From a virus: 30,955 nt of DNA. Numbering within the stretch: position 1 is the stretch's first letter; the number at the start of each line of letters is the position of its first letter. The notes beneath the pieces are model-generated. The model saw nothing but the letters and a program-made list of their open reading frames with translations. It did not search any database and had not been told where the DNA came from. Below, piece by piece: positions 1 through 6,074 of the stretch. The stretch lies in IMG/VR virus record IMGVR_UViG_3300045997_000083, positions 1 to 30,955 of that record; one strand, given 5' to 3'. Position numbers and translations under genes: made by a program.

Positions 1-87
1 ACCGTGGACGAGGCTCGGGAGCGGGTCGGCCTGCAACCGTTCGAAACGCAAGTACAGGAGGAGTCCGATGGCAGCCCAGCAGTTTGA
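1..87 (+). CDS. Portal protein, C-terminal fragment
   Basis: This is the last 28 codons plus TGA of the portal gene, whose full copy lies at 29479-30870. Base 1 is the first base of a codon in that frame. The fragment exists only because the circular genome was opened here. Residue 16 of the fragment is Thr, where the full copy has Ala. The reading frame runs 20 bases into the protease gene that starts at 68. Confidence 0.9.
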   Translation, partial: TVDEARERVGLQPFETQVQEESDGSPAV

Positions 88-172
88 GGAACAGCGGGTG
101 TTCCACCTGGACACCCTTGAGGCCCGAGCGGTCGATGACGACAGCGGGCGTCGGCTGATCACCGGGATGGCC
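1..172. repeat. Left copy of 172-bp terminal overlap
   Basis: Bases 1-172 are the same as 30784-30955 except at one position: A at 46 against G at 30829. The repeat covers the end of the portal gene and the start of the protease gene. Since it cuts through two coding genes, it is best explained as the overlap of a circular or circularly permuted assembly, not a biological terminal repeat. The mismatch changes a portal codon from GCG (Ala) to ACG (Thr), so it is either strain variation or a read error near a contig end. Confidence 0.95.
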
Positions 173-664
173 GCCCCGTACAACCAGGAGACCCCCATCG
201 GCGGGGTGTACCTGGAGGTGCTGGCGCCGGGCGTGTTCAAGCGCTCGATCAAGAACATGGCCGCCAGCGGCAAGTCGATGCCGCTGCACATGTTCCACGA
301 CACGAAGACCTGGCCGGTCGGCAAGAGCGTCGGCTGGGAGGAGACCGAGCGCGGGCTGATCGGCACCTGGGAGATCATCCCGGAGGGCGTGGACGAGGTC
401 GCCGACAAGGCGTACCGGATGGCCCAGGACGACTTCATCACCGGGCTCAGCGTCGGCTTCCAGCCGATCCGCAGCGACATCGACCCCGGCTCGGACACCC
501 GCCCGCCGAGGGTCACCCGGCTTGAGGCCCGGATGTTCGAAACGTCGATGGTGAGCGCCCCCGCCTACGCCGGGGCGCAGATCACGCTGGTGCGCACCGC
601 CGGGTTGAAGGTCAACCGGCCGCACCTGGACCGCTGGAAGCAGTGGCGGGAGGAGCAGGCATGA
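68..664 (+). CDS. HK97-family prohead protease
   Basis: This serine protease cleaves the capsid precursor inside the prohead during maturation. The 198-residue protein has the family layout: an N-terminal strand region with GMAAPYN, the motif MFHDTKTWPVGK carrying the likely catalytic His near residue 77, and SVGFQP carrying the likely catalytic Ser near residue 137, followed by LEARMFETSMVSAPAY. ATG at 68 follows an AGGAGG Shine-Dalgarno site at about 56-62 and overlaps the end of the portal gene. The length is normal. The gene lies directly after portal, as usual, but the major capsid gene comes four genes later, at 2480. A second partial copy at 30851-30955 is the assembly overlap. Confidence 0.93.
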   Translation: MAAQQFEEQRVFHLDTLEARAVDDDSGRRLITGMAAPYNQETPIGGVYLEVLAPGVFKRSIKNMAASGKSMPLHMFHDTKTWPVGKSVGWEETERGLIGTWEIIPEGVDEVADKAYRMAQDDFITGLSVGFQPIRSDIDPGSDTRPPRVTRLEARMFETSMVSAPAYAGAQITLVRTAGLKVNRPHLDRWKQWREEQA

Positions 665-1503
665 GCCGGGACAGCGCCAAGGCGCACCTCGACCGCCAGC
701 CGGACGACCCGCAGGCCGGGCCGTGGGTGGACGAGAACGACATCAAGGCGTCGCTGGATGTCGTCTACGACGACCTCGTGCCACGAGCCGGTGGGATGCC
801 GCTGGGCTGGCTGTCGGACGTGCAGGCCCCGGCCGACACCCCGGAGTGGCAGTTGCTCACCACGACCGGCGTCGGCCTGTGGGAACCGATGCCGTCCGGC
901 TGGATCGTCAACCAGGCCATCGCCCCGCTCCAGGCGCAGATCGGTGACGCCCACGCCGTCGCCACGCACACCGATCTGGTCGGCTACATCGGCGAGGTGG
1001 AGGAGCGCCTGAGCGCCGTGGAGGGGACGCAGGAAGTCGCCCCCGCCGCCTTCACCCTGGACGTTGACAAGTACGTCCCGGCCGGTGGCGCGACGTACCT
1101 GCGTGTCACCGCGACACAGGTCACCGGCCCGACGACGGTGACGATGGTTCTCGCCACGACGCCCGGCGTCGAAGGCGAGGTGTATCCCGACATCGCAGAC
1201 ATCACCGGGGGCCACGCGGTGTGGGCCGACTTCGGCGGCGCGCTGGGGCGGGTGCAGACCACCGGCAACGTGAACGTCTACGGGTCGGCGTTGAAGGAGT
1301 GGATTCGCAAGGGCGCGATCCTCACCGTCCACCGTGACGACACCGATCCCGCCCATCCGAATCTGGTGGTCGACAGGATCGTCGTCCCGTCCGAGGTCGG
1401 CAGCAGCCTGGACACCCGGTACATCCAGATCGCCGACCTCAAGACGATGGTGGCCGGTGCGACCGACTGGGCGGCGTTCCAGGCGGCGGTGGCTGCGCTG
1501 TGA
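661..1503 (+). CDS. Structural protein of unknown role, possibly a head fibre
   Basis: A 280-residue protein starting at ATG 661, which overlaps the protease stop (ATGA). I do not recognise a named family. The N-terminus (residues about 18-45, with DENDIKASLDVVYDDL) resembles the start of the large tail fibre at 9329 ([16 protein letters not shown]), suggesting a shared attachment module. The middle has a short helical stretch (LVGYIGEVEERLSAVEG) that could trimerise. It is followed by a beta-rich region and a C-terminus containing LDTRYIQIADLK, a pattern seen in phage fibre proteins. Its position among head genes suggests a head-exposed fibre or decoration protein. That role is inference. 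Confidence 0.72.
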   Translation: MSRDSAKAHLDRQPDDPQAGPWVDENDIKASLDVVYDDLVPRAGGMPLGWLSDVQAPADTPEWQLLTTTGVGLWEPMPSGWIVNQAIAPLQAQIGDAHAVATHTDLVGYIGEVEERLSAVEGTQEVAPAAFTLDVDKYVPAGGATYLRVTATQVTGPTTVTMVLATTPGVEGEVYPDIADITGGHAVWADFGGALGRVQTTGNVNVYGSALKEWIRKGAILTVHRDDTDPAHPNLVVDRIVVPSEVGSSLDTRYIQIADLKTMVAGATDWAAFQAAVAAL

Positions 1504-1733
1504 CCGACTCCGACCGCGACTTCGTCAAGAGCCTGCCGCTGCTGCTGACGGCGGCGATCCTGCTGATCGTCGGGGCGTACACGTTCTGGGTGAAGGGCAA
1601 CAACACGCTGAGCATCGCCGTGGCGGCGGTGGGCGTGTTCCTGCTGGGCTCGTGGAGCGCGACGGCGGTCGCCGACTGGAGCAAGAACCACCGATCATCG
1701 AGGAAGGGAACCGGCAATGCCACTGGAGATTGA
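1500..1733 (+). CDS. Small two-TM membrane protein, holin candidate
   Basis: A 77-residue protein starting at GTG 1500, overlapping the previous stop by four bases (GTGA). It has two hydrophobic segments, about residues 11-28 (LPLLLTAAILLIVGAYTF) and 34-52 (LSIAVAAVGVFLLGSW), joined by a short turn containing KGNN. The tail is charged, with KNHRSSRK. Two short TM segments with a basic C-terminus match the general form of class II holins, which permeabilise the membrane for an endolysin. A CHAP/NlpC-like lysin lies two genes downstream. No sequence family is recognised, so holin is inferred from topology and position. A membrane-bound virion protein is the alternative. Confidence 0.75.
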   Translation: MTDSDRDFVKSLPLLLTAAILLIVGAYTFWVKGNNTLSIAVAAVGVFLLGSWSATAVADWSKNHRSSRKGTGNATGD

Positions 1734-1854
1734 GTACCCCGAGCAGACCATCGAGGAGATGCACGGCAGCCCGGCCGAGCCGGACTACCCGTTCACCCCG
1801 GAGCCGGACGACGACGACGACGTACCGGCCGACGAGGAAGGTGACGACGCATGA
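1717..1854 (+). CDS. Very acidic 45-residue protein
   Basis: A 45-codon frame begins at ATG 1717 inside the end of the holin-candidate gene. It has a good Shine-Dalgarno site (AGGAAGGG at about 1701-1708) and ends in an ATGA overlap with the lysin gene at 1851. The product is dominated by Asp, Glu and Pro, including a run of five Asp near residue 31, and contains no positively charged residue apart from one His. No family is recognised. The tight coupling at both ends argues that it is translated, perhaps as a regulator or partner of the lysin or holin. Confidence 0.6.
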   Translation: MPLEIEYPEQTIEEMHGSPAEPDYPFTPEPDDDDDVPADEEGDDA

Positions 1855-2267
1855 GCCGCCCGAAGAACGAGAGCATCCGCGACCACATCCTGTCGGCGCG
1901 CAACCGGCGCGGCTGGAAGCGCACCGGGGCGATCCGGTACGGGCTGTGCCTGTGGGCGTCGCAGGAGATCCTGGGCCAGTACGGCGCGATCCACGAGTCG
2001 CCCAGCGCGGCGGCGTTCGCCCGCTCGCACCAGTTGCACCACACCCCGCGTGTCGGGGACATGCTGCTGTGGTTCGGAGGGTCGCACGGGTACGGGCACG
2101 CTGCGGTGTACCTGGGCCACGGGAAGATGCTCAGCACGGACATCTTCGGCGGCGGGTCGATGCGGGTCGGGCCGGTGTCGGCGGTGCGCGAGCGCTGGGG
2201 GCAGCACTTCACAGGCGCCTGGACGCCCCCTGAACTGCGTGGGCCACTGTGGCGGGACCGGCACTAG
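1851..2267 (+). CDS. CHAP/NlpC-P60-like cell-wall hydrolase (lysin)
   Basis: A 138-residue cysteine peptidase-like domain. Visible signatures are RYGLCLWASQ with the likely nucleophile Cys33, PRVGDMLLWFGG leading into the core sheet, and GYGHAAVYLGHGKML with the likely catalytic His83. Such domains cut peptidoglycan peptide or amide bonds. There is no separate wall-binding domain and no signal peptide, so export would need a holin, and a holin candidate lies at 1500. ATG 1851 overlaps the preceding stop. Being inside the head operon, it could instead be a virion-associated lysin. The fold call is fairly safe; the exact cut site is not known. Confidence 0.8.
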   Translation: MSRPKNESIRDHILSARNRRGWKRTGAIRYGLCLWASQEILGQYGAIHESPSAAAFARSHQLHHTPRVGDMLLWFGGSHGYGHAAVYLGHGKMLSTDIFGGGSMRVGPVSAVRERWGQHFTGAWTPPELRGPLWRDRH

Positions 2268-2322
2268 TGAACCCCGAGGACTACGACGCTGGCGTTTCCT
2301 GGCGTTGACATCAGAGTGTCGG

Positions 2323-2352
2323 TTGCACCGGGGGTGGTGTCCTCGTTAGGGT
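2323..2352 (+). promoter_or_regulatory. Candidate promoter upstream of the major capsid gene
   Basis: In the 212-base gap after the lysin gene, TTGCAC at 2323-2328 is followed after 18 bases by TAGGGT at 2347-2352, a TAnnnT-type -10. A perfect TTGACA at 2305-2310 lies just upstream, but no -10 is seen at the right distance from it. The same TTAGGGT word is the -10 at the portal gene. The rest of the gap holds no gene that I can support. Confidence 0.45.
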
Positions 2353-2479
2353 GGCGCTCAAGGCAGACCCCTGCACCCGTCCACCCGGCTCAGCCACTGG
2401 ATGGCCCGCACAGTTGCCGCGTAATCGAATCCGTTGACTACGCGCCGACCTGATTGCGGCGCAGGAAGGGGCAGGACGC

Positions 2480-3697
2480 ATGTCGAACGCCCTCATCGAG
2501 AAGTACACCGAGGAGCGGGCAGCCCTTGCCGACCTCGTAGACAACACGCTGGGCCGGGTCGACGCCGAAGAGCGCGACCTCGTCCCCGCCGAGATCGAGT
2601 CGCTGGAGAGCGCCAAGGCCCGGATGATCGAGATCGACGCGCAACTGGCGACGATCAAGGACACGCTGGAGCGCCGGGGCGCCGCCCTCGACATGAGCCA
2701 CCTGATCCACAAGGCCGCCGCCCGCGAGACCGCGAGCGTCCAGGTCAACGAGCCGCAGCGCCGGGTGCCGTCGCTGGGCGACTTCGTGGACAGCCCGCAG
2801 TACCGGGGCTTCGGCTTCGCCGGATCGTCCGACCGGGCGATCATGGACATGCGCCTCACCGAGACCCGAGGCGTGCTGTCGACCACCACGGAGCCGGTCG
2901 GCTCGGTGTTCATCCCGCAGCCCGCGAAGATGATGATCCCGCAGGGGCTCGCCGACTTCCCGCTGCTGGGCGTCTGCAACCGCGTGCCGGTGTCCGGCAA
3001 CAGCATCGACATGGTGGTGTACGGCAGCCCCAAGGGCGCGACCGGCGCCACGAAGGTGGCGGAAGGCTCGCAGAAGCCCGAGGCGACCCTCACCGCCAGT
3101 TCGGTGCCGGTGACCCTGGAGACCTGGGCGTACTACGTCGAGGTCACCCGGCAGTTGCTCCAGGACGCCCCCGCAGCCCGCTCGTTCATCGACGAGCAGT
3201 TGCGCACCGGCCTGATGTCGACGCTGGAGAAGGACGTGTCCGACACCATCGGCGCGGCCACCATCGACGCCACCACGGGGGGCGCTGGCGACGGTGAACT
3301 GATCGTGATCCGGCAGGCGATGGCGACGGTGCAGGCGAAGGGCTTCCGGCCCAACGCGATCCTCGCCAGCCCGGCCGTGGCCGCAGAGATCGACCTGACC
3401 CTGATGGGCCGCACCCTCAACGGCGCGGTCGCCGGGGTCAACCCGTGGGGCCTGACGGTCATCCCGGTGGCCGGTCTGACGAAGACCTACGTCGGCGACT
3501 TCCAGAAGGGCGTGGCCCTGCTGGAGCGCACCGGCATCGAGGTGTTCATCACCGACTCCGGTATCACCGGCTCGGGAGCCCAGGCCAAGGACCGCTTCAC
3601 CAACAACATCTTCGCGATCCTGGCTGAGACCCGCGCGAAGGCTGTCGTGGTGCAGCCCGACGCCCTCACCGAGGTCAAACTGACCCCGGCCCCGTAG
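2480..3697 (+). CDS. HK97-fold major capsid protein
   Basis: A 405-residue shell protein. Residues 1-75 are a charged helical region (EKYTEERAALADLVD, then IESLESAKARMIEID) like the delta/scaffold domain that the protease removes. The rest shows HK97-fold features: EPVGSVFIPQPAKMM, a strand-rich P domain, VTRQLLQDAPAARSFIDEQL for the long spine helix, an A domain with NAILASPAVAAEI and NPWGLTVIPVAGL, and DRFTNNIFAILAETRAKAVV near the C-terminus. ATG 2480 follows GGAAGGGGCAGG. A promoter candidate lies about 130 bases upstream and a strong hairpin follows the stop, so this gene may have its own high-level transcript. Confidence 0.95.
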   Translation: MSNALIEKYTEERAALADLVDNTLGRVDAEERDLVPAEIESLESAKARMIEIDAQLATIKDTLERRGAALDMSHLIHKAAARETASVQVNEPQRRVPSLGDFVDSPQYRGFGFAGSSDRAIMDMRLTETRGVLSTTTEPVGSVFIPQPAKMMIPQGLADFPLLGVCNRVPVSGNSIDMVVYGSPKGATGATKVAEGSQKPEATLTASSVPVTLETWAYYVEVTRQLLQDAPAARSFIDEQLRTGLMSTLEKDVSDTIGAATIDATTGGAGDGELIVIRQAMATVQAKGFRPNAILASPAVAAEIDLTLMGRTLNGAVAGVNPWGLTVIPVAGLTKTYVGDFQKGVALLERTGIEVFITDSGITGSGAQAKDRFTNNIFAILAETRAKAVVVQPDALTEVKLTPAP

Positions 3698-3704
3698 TTG
3701 GACC

Positions 3705-3742
3705 GGGTGCGGCCCCTGTCTACCCCGTCGGGGGCCGCACCC
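3705..3742 (+). terminator. Perfect 12-bp hairpin after the capsid gene
   Basis: GGGTGCGGCCCC (3705-3716) is complementary to GGGGCCGCACCC (3731-3742), with a 14-base loop. It starts eight bases after the capsid stop and has no T-tract. It is either a partial terminator that lowers readthrough into the connector genes or a 3' stabiliser of the capsid mRNA. Confidence 0.6.
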
Positions 3743-3771
3743 TCCAGCACTGACCGAGCGAAGGAGGAGCG

Positions 3772-4185
3772 ATGACCGTGTACACCGGGTGGATTCAGCC
3801 CAACGACGTGAAGCGTGCGCACGGCATCGTGCCTCACGCCCCGCAGGACGAGGAGCGGCTGGCGCTGGTGTGTGCCGGGCTGAACAAGGCCGTCATGGAC
3901 TGGCGCCCCGATCTGCCGGTGCCGACCGTGACGGTCTCGGGGGGCGCCTTCGACCCGGAGGTGTTCTCCCCGGCGTTCGACTCGGGCGGTGGCGAGGTGC
4001 GCACCGACTGGGACGCCCGGATCACGCTCGGGCTCACGAAGTTGGCCCACGCCTGGTACACCGGGCTGGGCACCGGGGTGATCCCCGACCAGTACGACGG
4101 GTACACCGGGCCACCCCCGATGATGACCCGCGACGTGGAGCAGTTGCTGGAGATCGGCCGGGGCCACCGGCCGGTGGTCGCATGA
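3772..4185 (+). CDS. Head-tail connector (adaptor) protein, putative
   Basis: A 137-residue protein that directly follows the capsid gene, where HK97-like phages encode the gp6-type adaptor ring bound under the portal. The sequence is compatible: an N-terminal helix-forming segment with QPNDVKRAH, then DEERLALVCAGLNKAVMDWRP, and a C-terminal helix with TRDVEQLLEIGRGHRP. AAGGAGGAG precedes ATG 3772. The last codons overlap the next gene (ATGA at 4182). I assign the function mainly from position, helical pattern and size. Confidence 0.65.
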   Translation: MTVYTGWIQPNDVKRAHGIVPHAPQDEERLALVCAGLNKAVMDWRPDLPVPTVTVSGGAFDPEVFSPAFDSGGGEVRTDWDARITLGLTKLAHAWYTGLGTGVIPDQYDGYTGPPPMMTRDVEQLLEIGRGHRPVVA

Positions 4186-4532
4186 GCCTCGTGGATGCTG
4201 TCGAGCAGATCGCCCAGGTGATCACCGACGCCACCGGCATCCGCACCGTCGCCGACCCCCGCAAGGTGGTGCTGCCGTGCGCGCTGGTGGGCCCGCCGGA
4301 CATCGAGTTCACCACGAACTGCGGCGGCATGGCCGAGTTCCCGATCTCGCTGATGGCGCCCGGCCCGTGGAACATGGACGCCCTGGCGCAGTTGTCCCAG
4401 ATGCTCTCGGACGTGCTGGCCGTCCAGGGCATCGTCCCGCCCGAGTCAGCCAAGCCCGGCCAGATGGACACCCCCGACAACGGGTCGGTGCCGGTGTACC
4501 GGCTGGTCTACCGGATGGTGGTCGAGATATGA
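4182..4532 (+). CDS. Head-tail completion / tail terminator-like protein
   Basis: A 116-residue protein starting at ATG 4182 with an ATGA overlap. It begins with an amphipathic helix (LVDAVEQIAQVITDAT), has strands around VVLPCALVGPPDIEF, a second helix (MDALAQLSQMLSDVLAVQGI), and ends with PVYRLVYRMVVEI. This alpha-beta pattern, the length, and the position between the adaptor and the major tail protein fit the stopper or tail-terminator class, which caps the tail tube before head joining. No specific motif proves it. It is the last gene before the first large palindrome at 4542. Confidence 0.6.
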   Translation: MSLVDAVEQIAQVITDATGIRTVADPRKVVLPCALVGPPDIEFTTNCGGMAEFPISLMAPGPWNMDALAQLSQMLSDVLAVQGIVPPESAKPGQMDTPDNGSVPVYRLVYRMVVEI

Positions 4533-4541
4533 CCGCCAGCC

Positions 4542-4582
4542 CGTCCGAATACCGGGTCGCCGGCGACCCGCATACCGGACAC
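4542..4582. repeat. 41-bp dispersed palindrome, copy A
   Basis: This is an interrupted palindrome: outer arms GTCCG and CGGAC, inner arms around CGGGTCGCC and GGCGACCCG, and centre GCCGGC. Unpaired four-base steps separate outer and inner arms. It shares 37 of 41 bases with copy C (29401-29441) and, in inverted orientation, nearly all bases with copy B (16423-16465). It sits ten bases after a stop codon, in the gap that leads to the major tail gene. Confidence 0.85.
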
Positions 4583-4600
4583 TTCAAGTCCCCGGCAGAG

Positions 4601-4634
4601 CCGTTCTGCCGGTTGTTAGAAGCCGTCAGAACGG
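4601..4634 (+). promoter_or_regulatory. Leader hairpin upstream of the major tail gene
   Basis: CCGTTCTGCCGG (4601-4612) pairs with CCGTCAGAACGG (4623-4634) with one mismatch and a 10-base loop. It ends 16 bases before the major tail ATG, just upstream of the GGAAGGAG ribosome site. It could stabilise this highly expressed mRNA or control access to the ribosome site. Confidence 0.5.
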
Positions 4635-4650
4635 CGGAAGGAGCAACATC

Positions 4651-5121
4651 ATGCCTGTAACCGATAGCAGAGTGCGCTCAGGCGTCCTCAAGTTGACTGC
4701 GGCCGGGGGAACGCCCACCGCCGTCGACTTCTCCTGCCAGGTCACCGCGATCAGCATCGTGCCCGGCGTCAACGAGTCCGACCCGGTCGAGGTGCTGTGT
4801 GGCGAGAAGGTGGGCGGCGGCTCGACCGTCAACGACACCCTCAACTTCACGGTCATCTCCGACCACGCCAGCGCCGACGGGCTGGTCGCGTTCTCGTGGC
4901 TGCACCGTGGCGAGACCGTGGACTTTGAGTTCCAGCCGGACGCCGTGGCCGCCAACAAGTGGGCGGGCAAGGTTGTCGACCAGGCGCTCCAGGTGGGTGG
5001 CGCGGTCGGCGAGCAGTTGAGCGTCGAGGGCTCGTGGACGATCACCGAGGTGACCCCGCCGACCGGCTTCGGCGACGGCACGATCCACACCTCCCCGGCG
5101 GCGGCGCCAGCGGGGTCATAG
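4651..5121 (+). CDS. Major tail protein (tube subunit)
   Basis: A 156-residue protein in the tube-subunit position, between the tail terminator and the tail assembly chaperones. It is strand-rich with few helices (VLKLTAAGG, VDFSCQVTAISIVPG, DTLNFTVISDHA, VAFSWLHRGETVDFEFQP, EGSWTITEV), as expected for the beta-sandwich tube fold of siphovirus tails. ATG 4651 follows GGAAGGAG. The zero-frame product ends with AAAPAGS, but the -1 frame continues open for 39 residues, so a longer minor form is likely (see 5112-5234). The leader carries a hairpin and palindrome copy A. Confidence 0.8.
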   Translation: MPVTDSRVRSGVLKLTAAGGTPTAVDFSCQVTAISIVPGVNESDPVEVLCGEKVGGGSTVNDTLNFTVISDHASADGLVAFSWLHRGETVDFEFQPDAVAANKWAGKVVDQALQVGGAVGEQLSVEGSWTITEVTPPTGFGDGTIHTSPAAAPAGS

Positions 5122-5234
5122 CCCCAGACGCGGAAGCACCCGCACCGGCACCACCGCCGGACGCAGGTGCGACTGGGGCAACCCGACGGGCTTCGTCGCA
5201 GGCGAAGAAGCCCAGCAGCACGAAGCAGCAGTAA
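5112..5234 (+). CDS. -1 frame extension of the major tail protein
   Basis: At the end of the major tail gene the codons GCG GGG TCA TAG can slip by one base on G-GGG (5112-5115). This lets the ribosome avoid the stop and read GTC ATA GCC and onward to TAA at 5232-5234. The result adds 39 residues: a Pro/Ala-rich linker (EAPAPAPPPDAGAT) followed by a basic tail (RRASSQAKKPSSTKQQ), giving about 194 residues. The frame stays open exactly until just before the next hairpin. Frameshift-extended tube proteins are known in siphoviruses. An assembly error joining the frames is the alternative. Confidence 0.55.
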   Translation, partial: GVIAPDAEAPAPAPPPDAGATGATRRASSQAKKPSSTKQQ

Positions 5235-5242
5235 CCAAGAAC

Positions 5243-5290
5243 TGGGAGGTGGTGGCGGTGAGATTCCCTTCGCGTCGTCACCACCTCCCA
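5243..5290 (+). terminator. 12-bp hairpin between major tail and chaperone genes
   Basis: TGGGAGGTGGTG (5243-5254) is perfectly complementary to CACCACCTCCCA (5279-5290), with a 24-base loop. There is no T-tract. It begins nine bases after the extended tail-protein stop and ends about 20 bases before the chaperone ATG. A likely role is to reduce chaperone mRNA relative to tube mRNA, or to protect the upstream message from decay. Confidence 0.6.
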
Positions 5291-5309
5291 CCCAAAGGAA
5301 GGGAAACCA

Positions 5310-5600
5310 ATGCAGCAGCCGAAGTTCGTAGTGAAGTGGGCCGGGCGGGAAGAGACCGTCCGGTTGCAGCAGGGCGACATCACCCGCTGGGACATGCAGC
5401 GCGCCGTCAACCACTGGCCCCCGCAGGAAGAGGCGTGGAACCTGTGGAGCACGTTCGTCTGCTACAACGGCCTGCGCCGTCTGGGCCTGATCGACCAGGG
5501 CATGCCGTTCGACGTGTTCGTGGATCAGGTGGAGCAGATCACGCTGGAGGACATCGAAGAGGTGGACCCTACCCCGCCGGAAGCCACGCCCGACTCGTGA
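5310..5600 (+). CDS. Tail assembly chaperone, short form (G-like)
   Basis: A 96-residue protein located just upstream of the tape measure region, where siphoviruses encode the G and G-T chaperones that coat the tape measure during tail assembly. It starts with KFVVKWAGREETVRL, has a helical core rich in Trp (RAVNHWPPQEEAWNLWSTFVCYNGLRRLGL), and ends with an acidic Pro-rich tail (LEDIEEVDPTPPEATPDS). The ribosome site AAGGAAGGG lies before ATG 5310. The -1 frame is open across the whole end of the gene, allowing the long form described at 5310-5710. Confidence 0.75.
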   Translation: MQQPKFVVKWAGREETVRLQQGDITRWDMQRAVNHWPPQEEAWNLWSTFVCYNGLRRLGLIDQGMPFDVFVDQVEQITLEDIEEVDPTPPEATPDS

Positions 5601-5710
5601 TCGAGTTGGCGCTGGCTTCCCACACCGCCCCGAGGGACTGGTGGGGGGAGTCGACGGCCACGGTGGCGACGGCGCTGGACGTGCTGGAGCAGCGGAACAA
5701 GAGGAGGTGA
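5310..5710 (+). CDS. Tail assembly chaperone, long frameshift form (G-T-like)
   Basis: The -1 frame continues past the G stop at 5600 to TGA at 5710 and encodes a plausible T domain: LVIELALASHTAPRDWWGESTATVATALDVLEQRNKRR, read here in two parts (LVIELALASHTAPRDWWG, then ESTATVATALDVLEQRNKRR). It has no ribosome site of its own. The slip must happen before 5598. The best region I see is the C-rich run around 5567-5575, where a Pro codon CCT or CCG can re-pair with CCC. Programmed -1 frameshifting at this locus is conserved in long-tailed phages. The exact slip site is uncertain because there is no classical heptamer. Confidence 0.7.
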
Positions 5711-5714
5711 CGGC

Positions 5715-6074
5715 GTGGCTGTTCAGATATTCGGGCTCAGGGAGTTCACCCGGAACCTGGAACGGTTCGGCGCCGAGGCGTCCGATCTGCGGGACGTGTT
5801 CGCCGACATCAGCCGCAAGGTCGAGGCGTCGGCGAAGGCATACGCCCCGAAGCGCACCGGGGCGATGGCGGGCCGGATCAGGGGCTCGACGCGGTCGAAG
5901 ATGCGCTCCCGGATCACGGTGAGCGGCACCCGCTACCACCGCTACGTCCACTTCGGGTCGATCCACAACCGCCCGCCCCGCCCGTTCATGTTCCAGGCGA
6001 TGGACGCCAACGTGAACGTCGTTGACCAGATGCTCGTGCGCGGGCTCAACGAGTTGTCCGAGAGGATCTTCTGA
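5715..6074 (+). CDS. HK97 gp10-like tail/neck protein
   Basis: A 119-residue protein with the gp10-family pattern: an N-terminal FGLREFTRNLERFG, a long helix ending in KVEASAKAYAPKRTGAMAGRI (the AP-x-x-TG motif), then RYHRYVHFGSIHNRPPRPFMFQAMD and a C-terminal helix. Family members are head-tail or tail completion proteins. GTG 5715 sits after GAGGAGGTGA. Its place is odd: in HK97-like genomes this gene lies before the major tail gene, while here it lies between the chaperones and the tape measure. Its stop overlaps the tape measure start (6074). Confidence 0.7.
   Translation: MAVQIFGLREFTRNLERFGAEASDLRDVFADISRKVEASAKAYAPKRTGAMAGRIRGSTRSKMRSRITVSGTRYHRYVHFGSIHNRPPRPFMFQAMDANVNVVDQMLVRGLNELSERIF

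Noticed and set aside
1-172. A biological direct terminal repeat
   Set aside because: The repeat cuts through two essential genes, and both are whole only if the ends are joined, so it is an assembly overlap.
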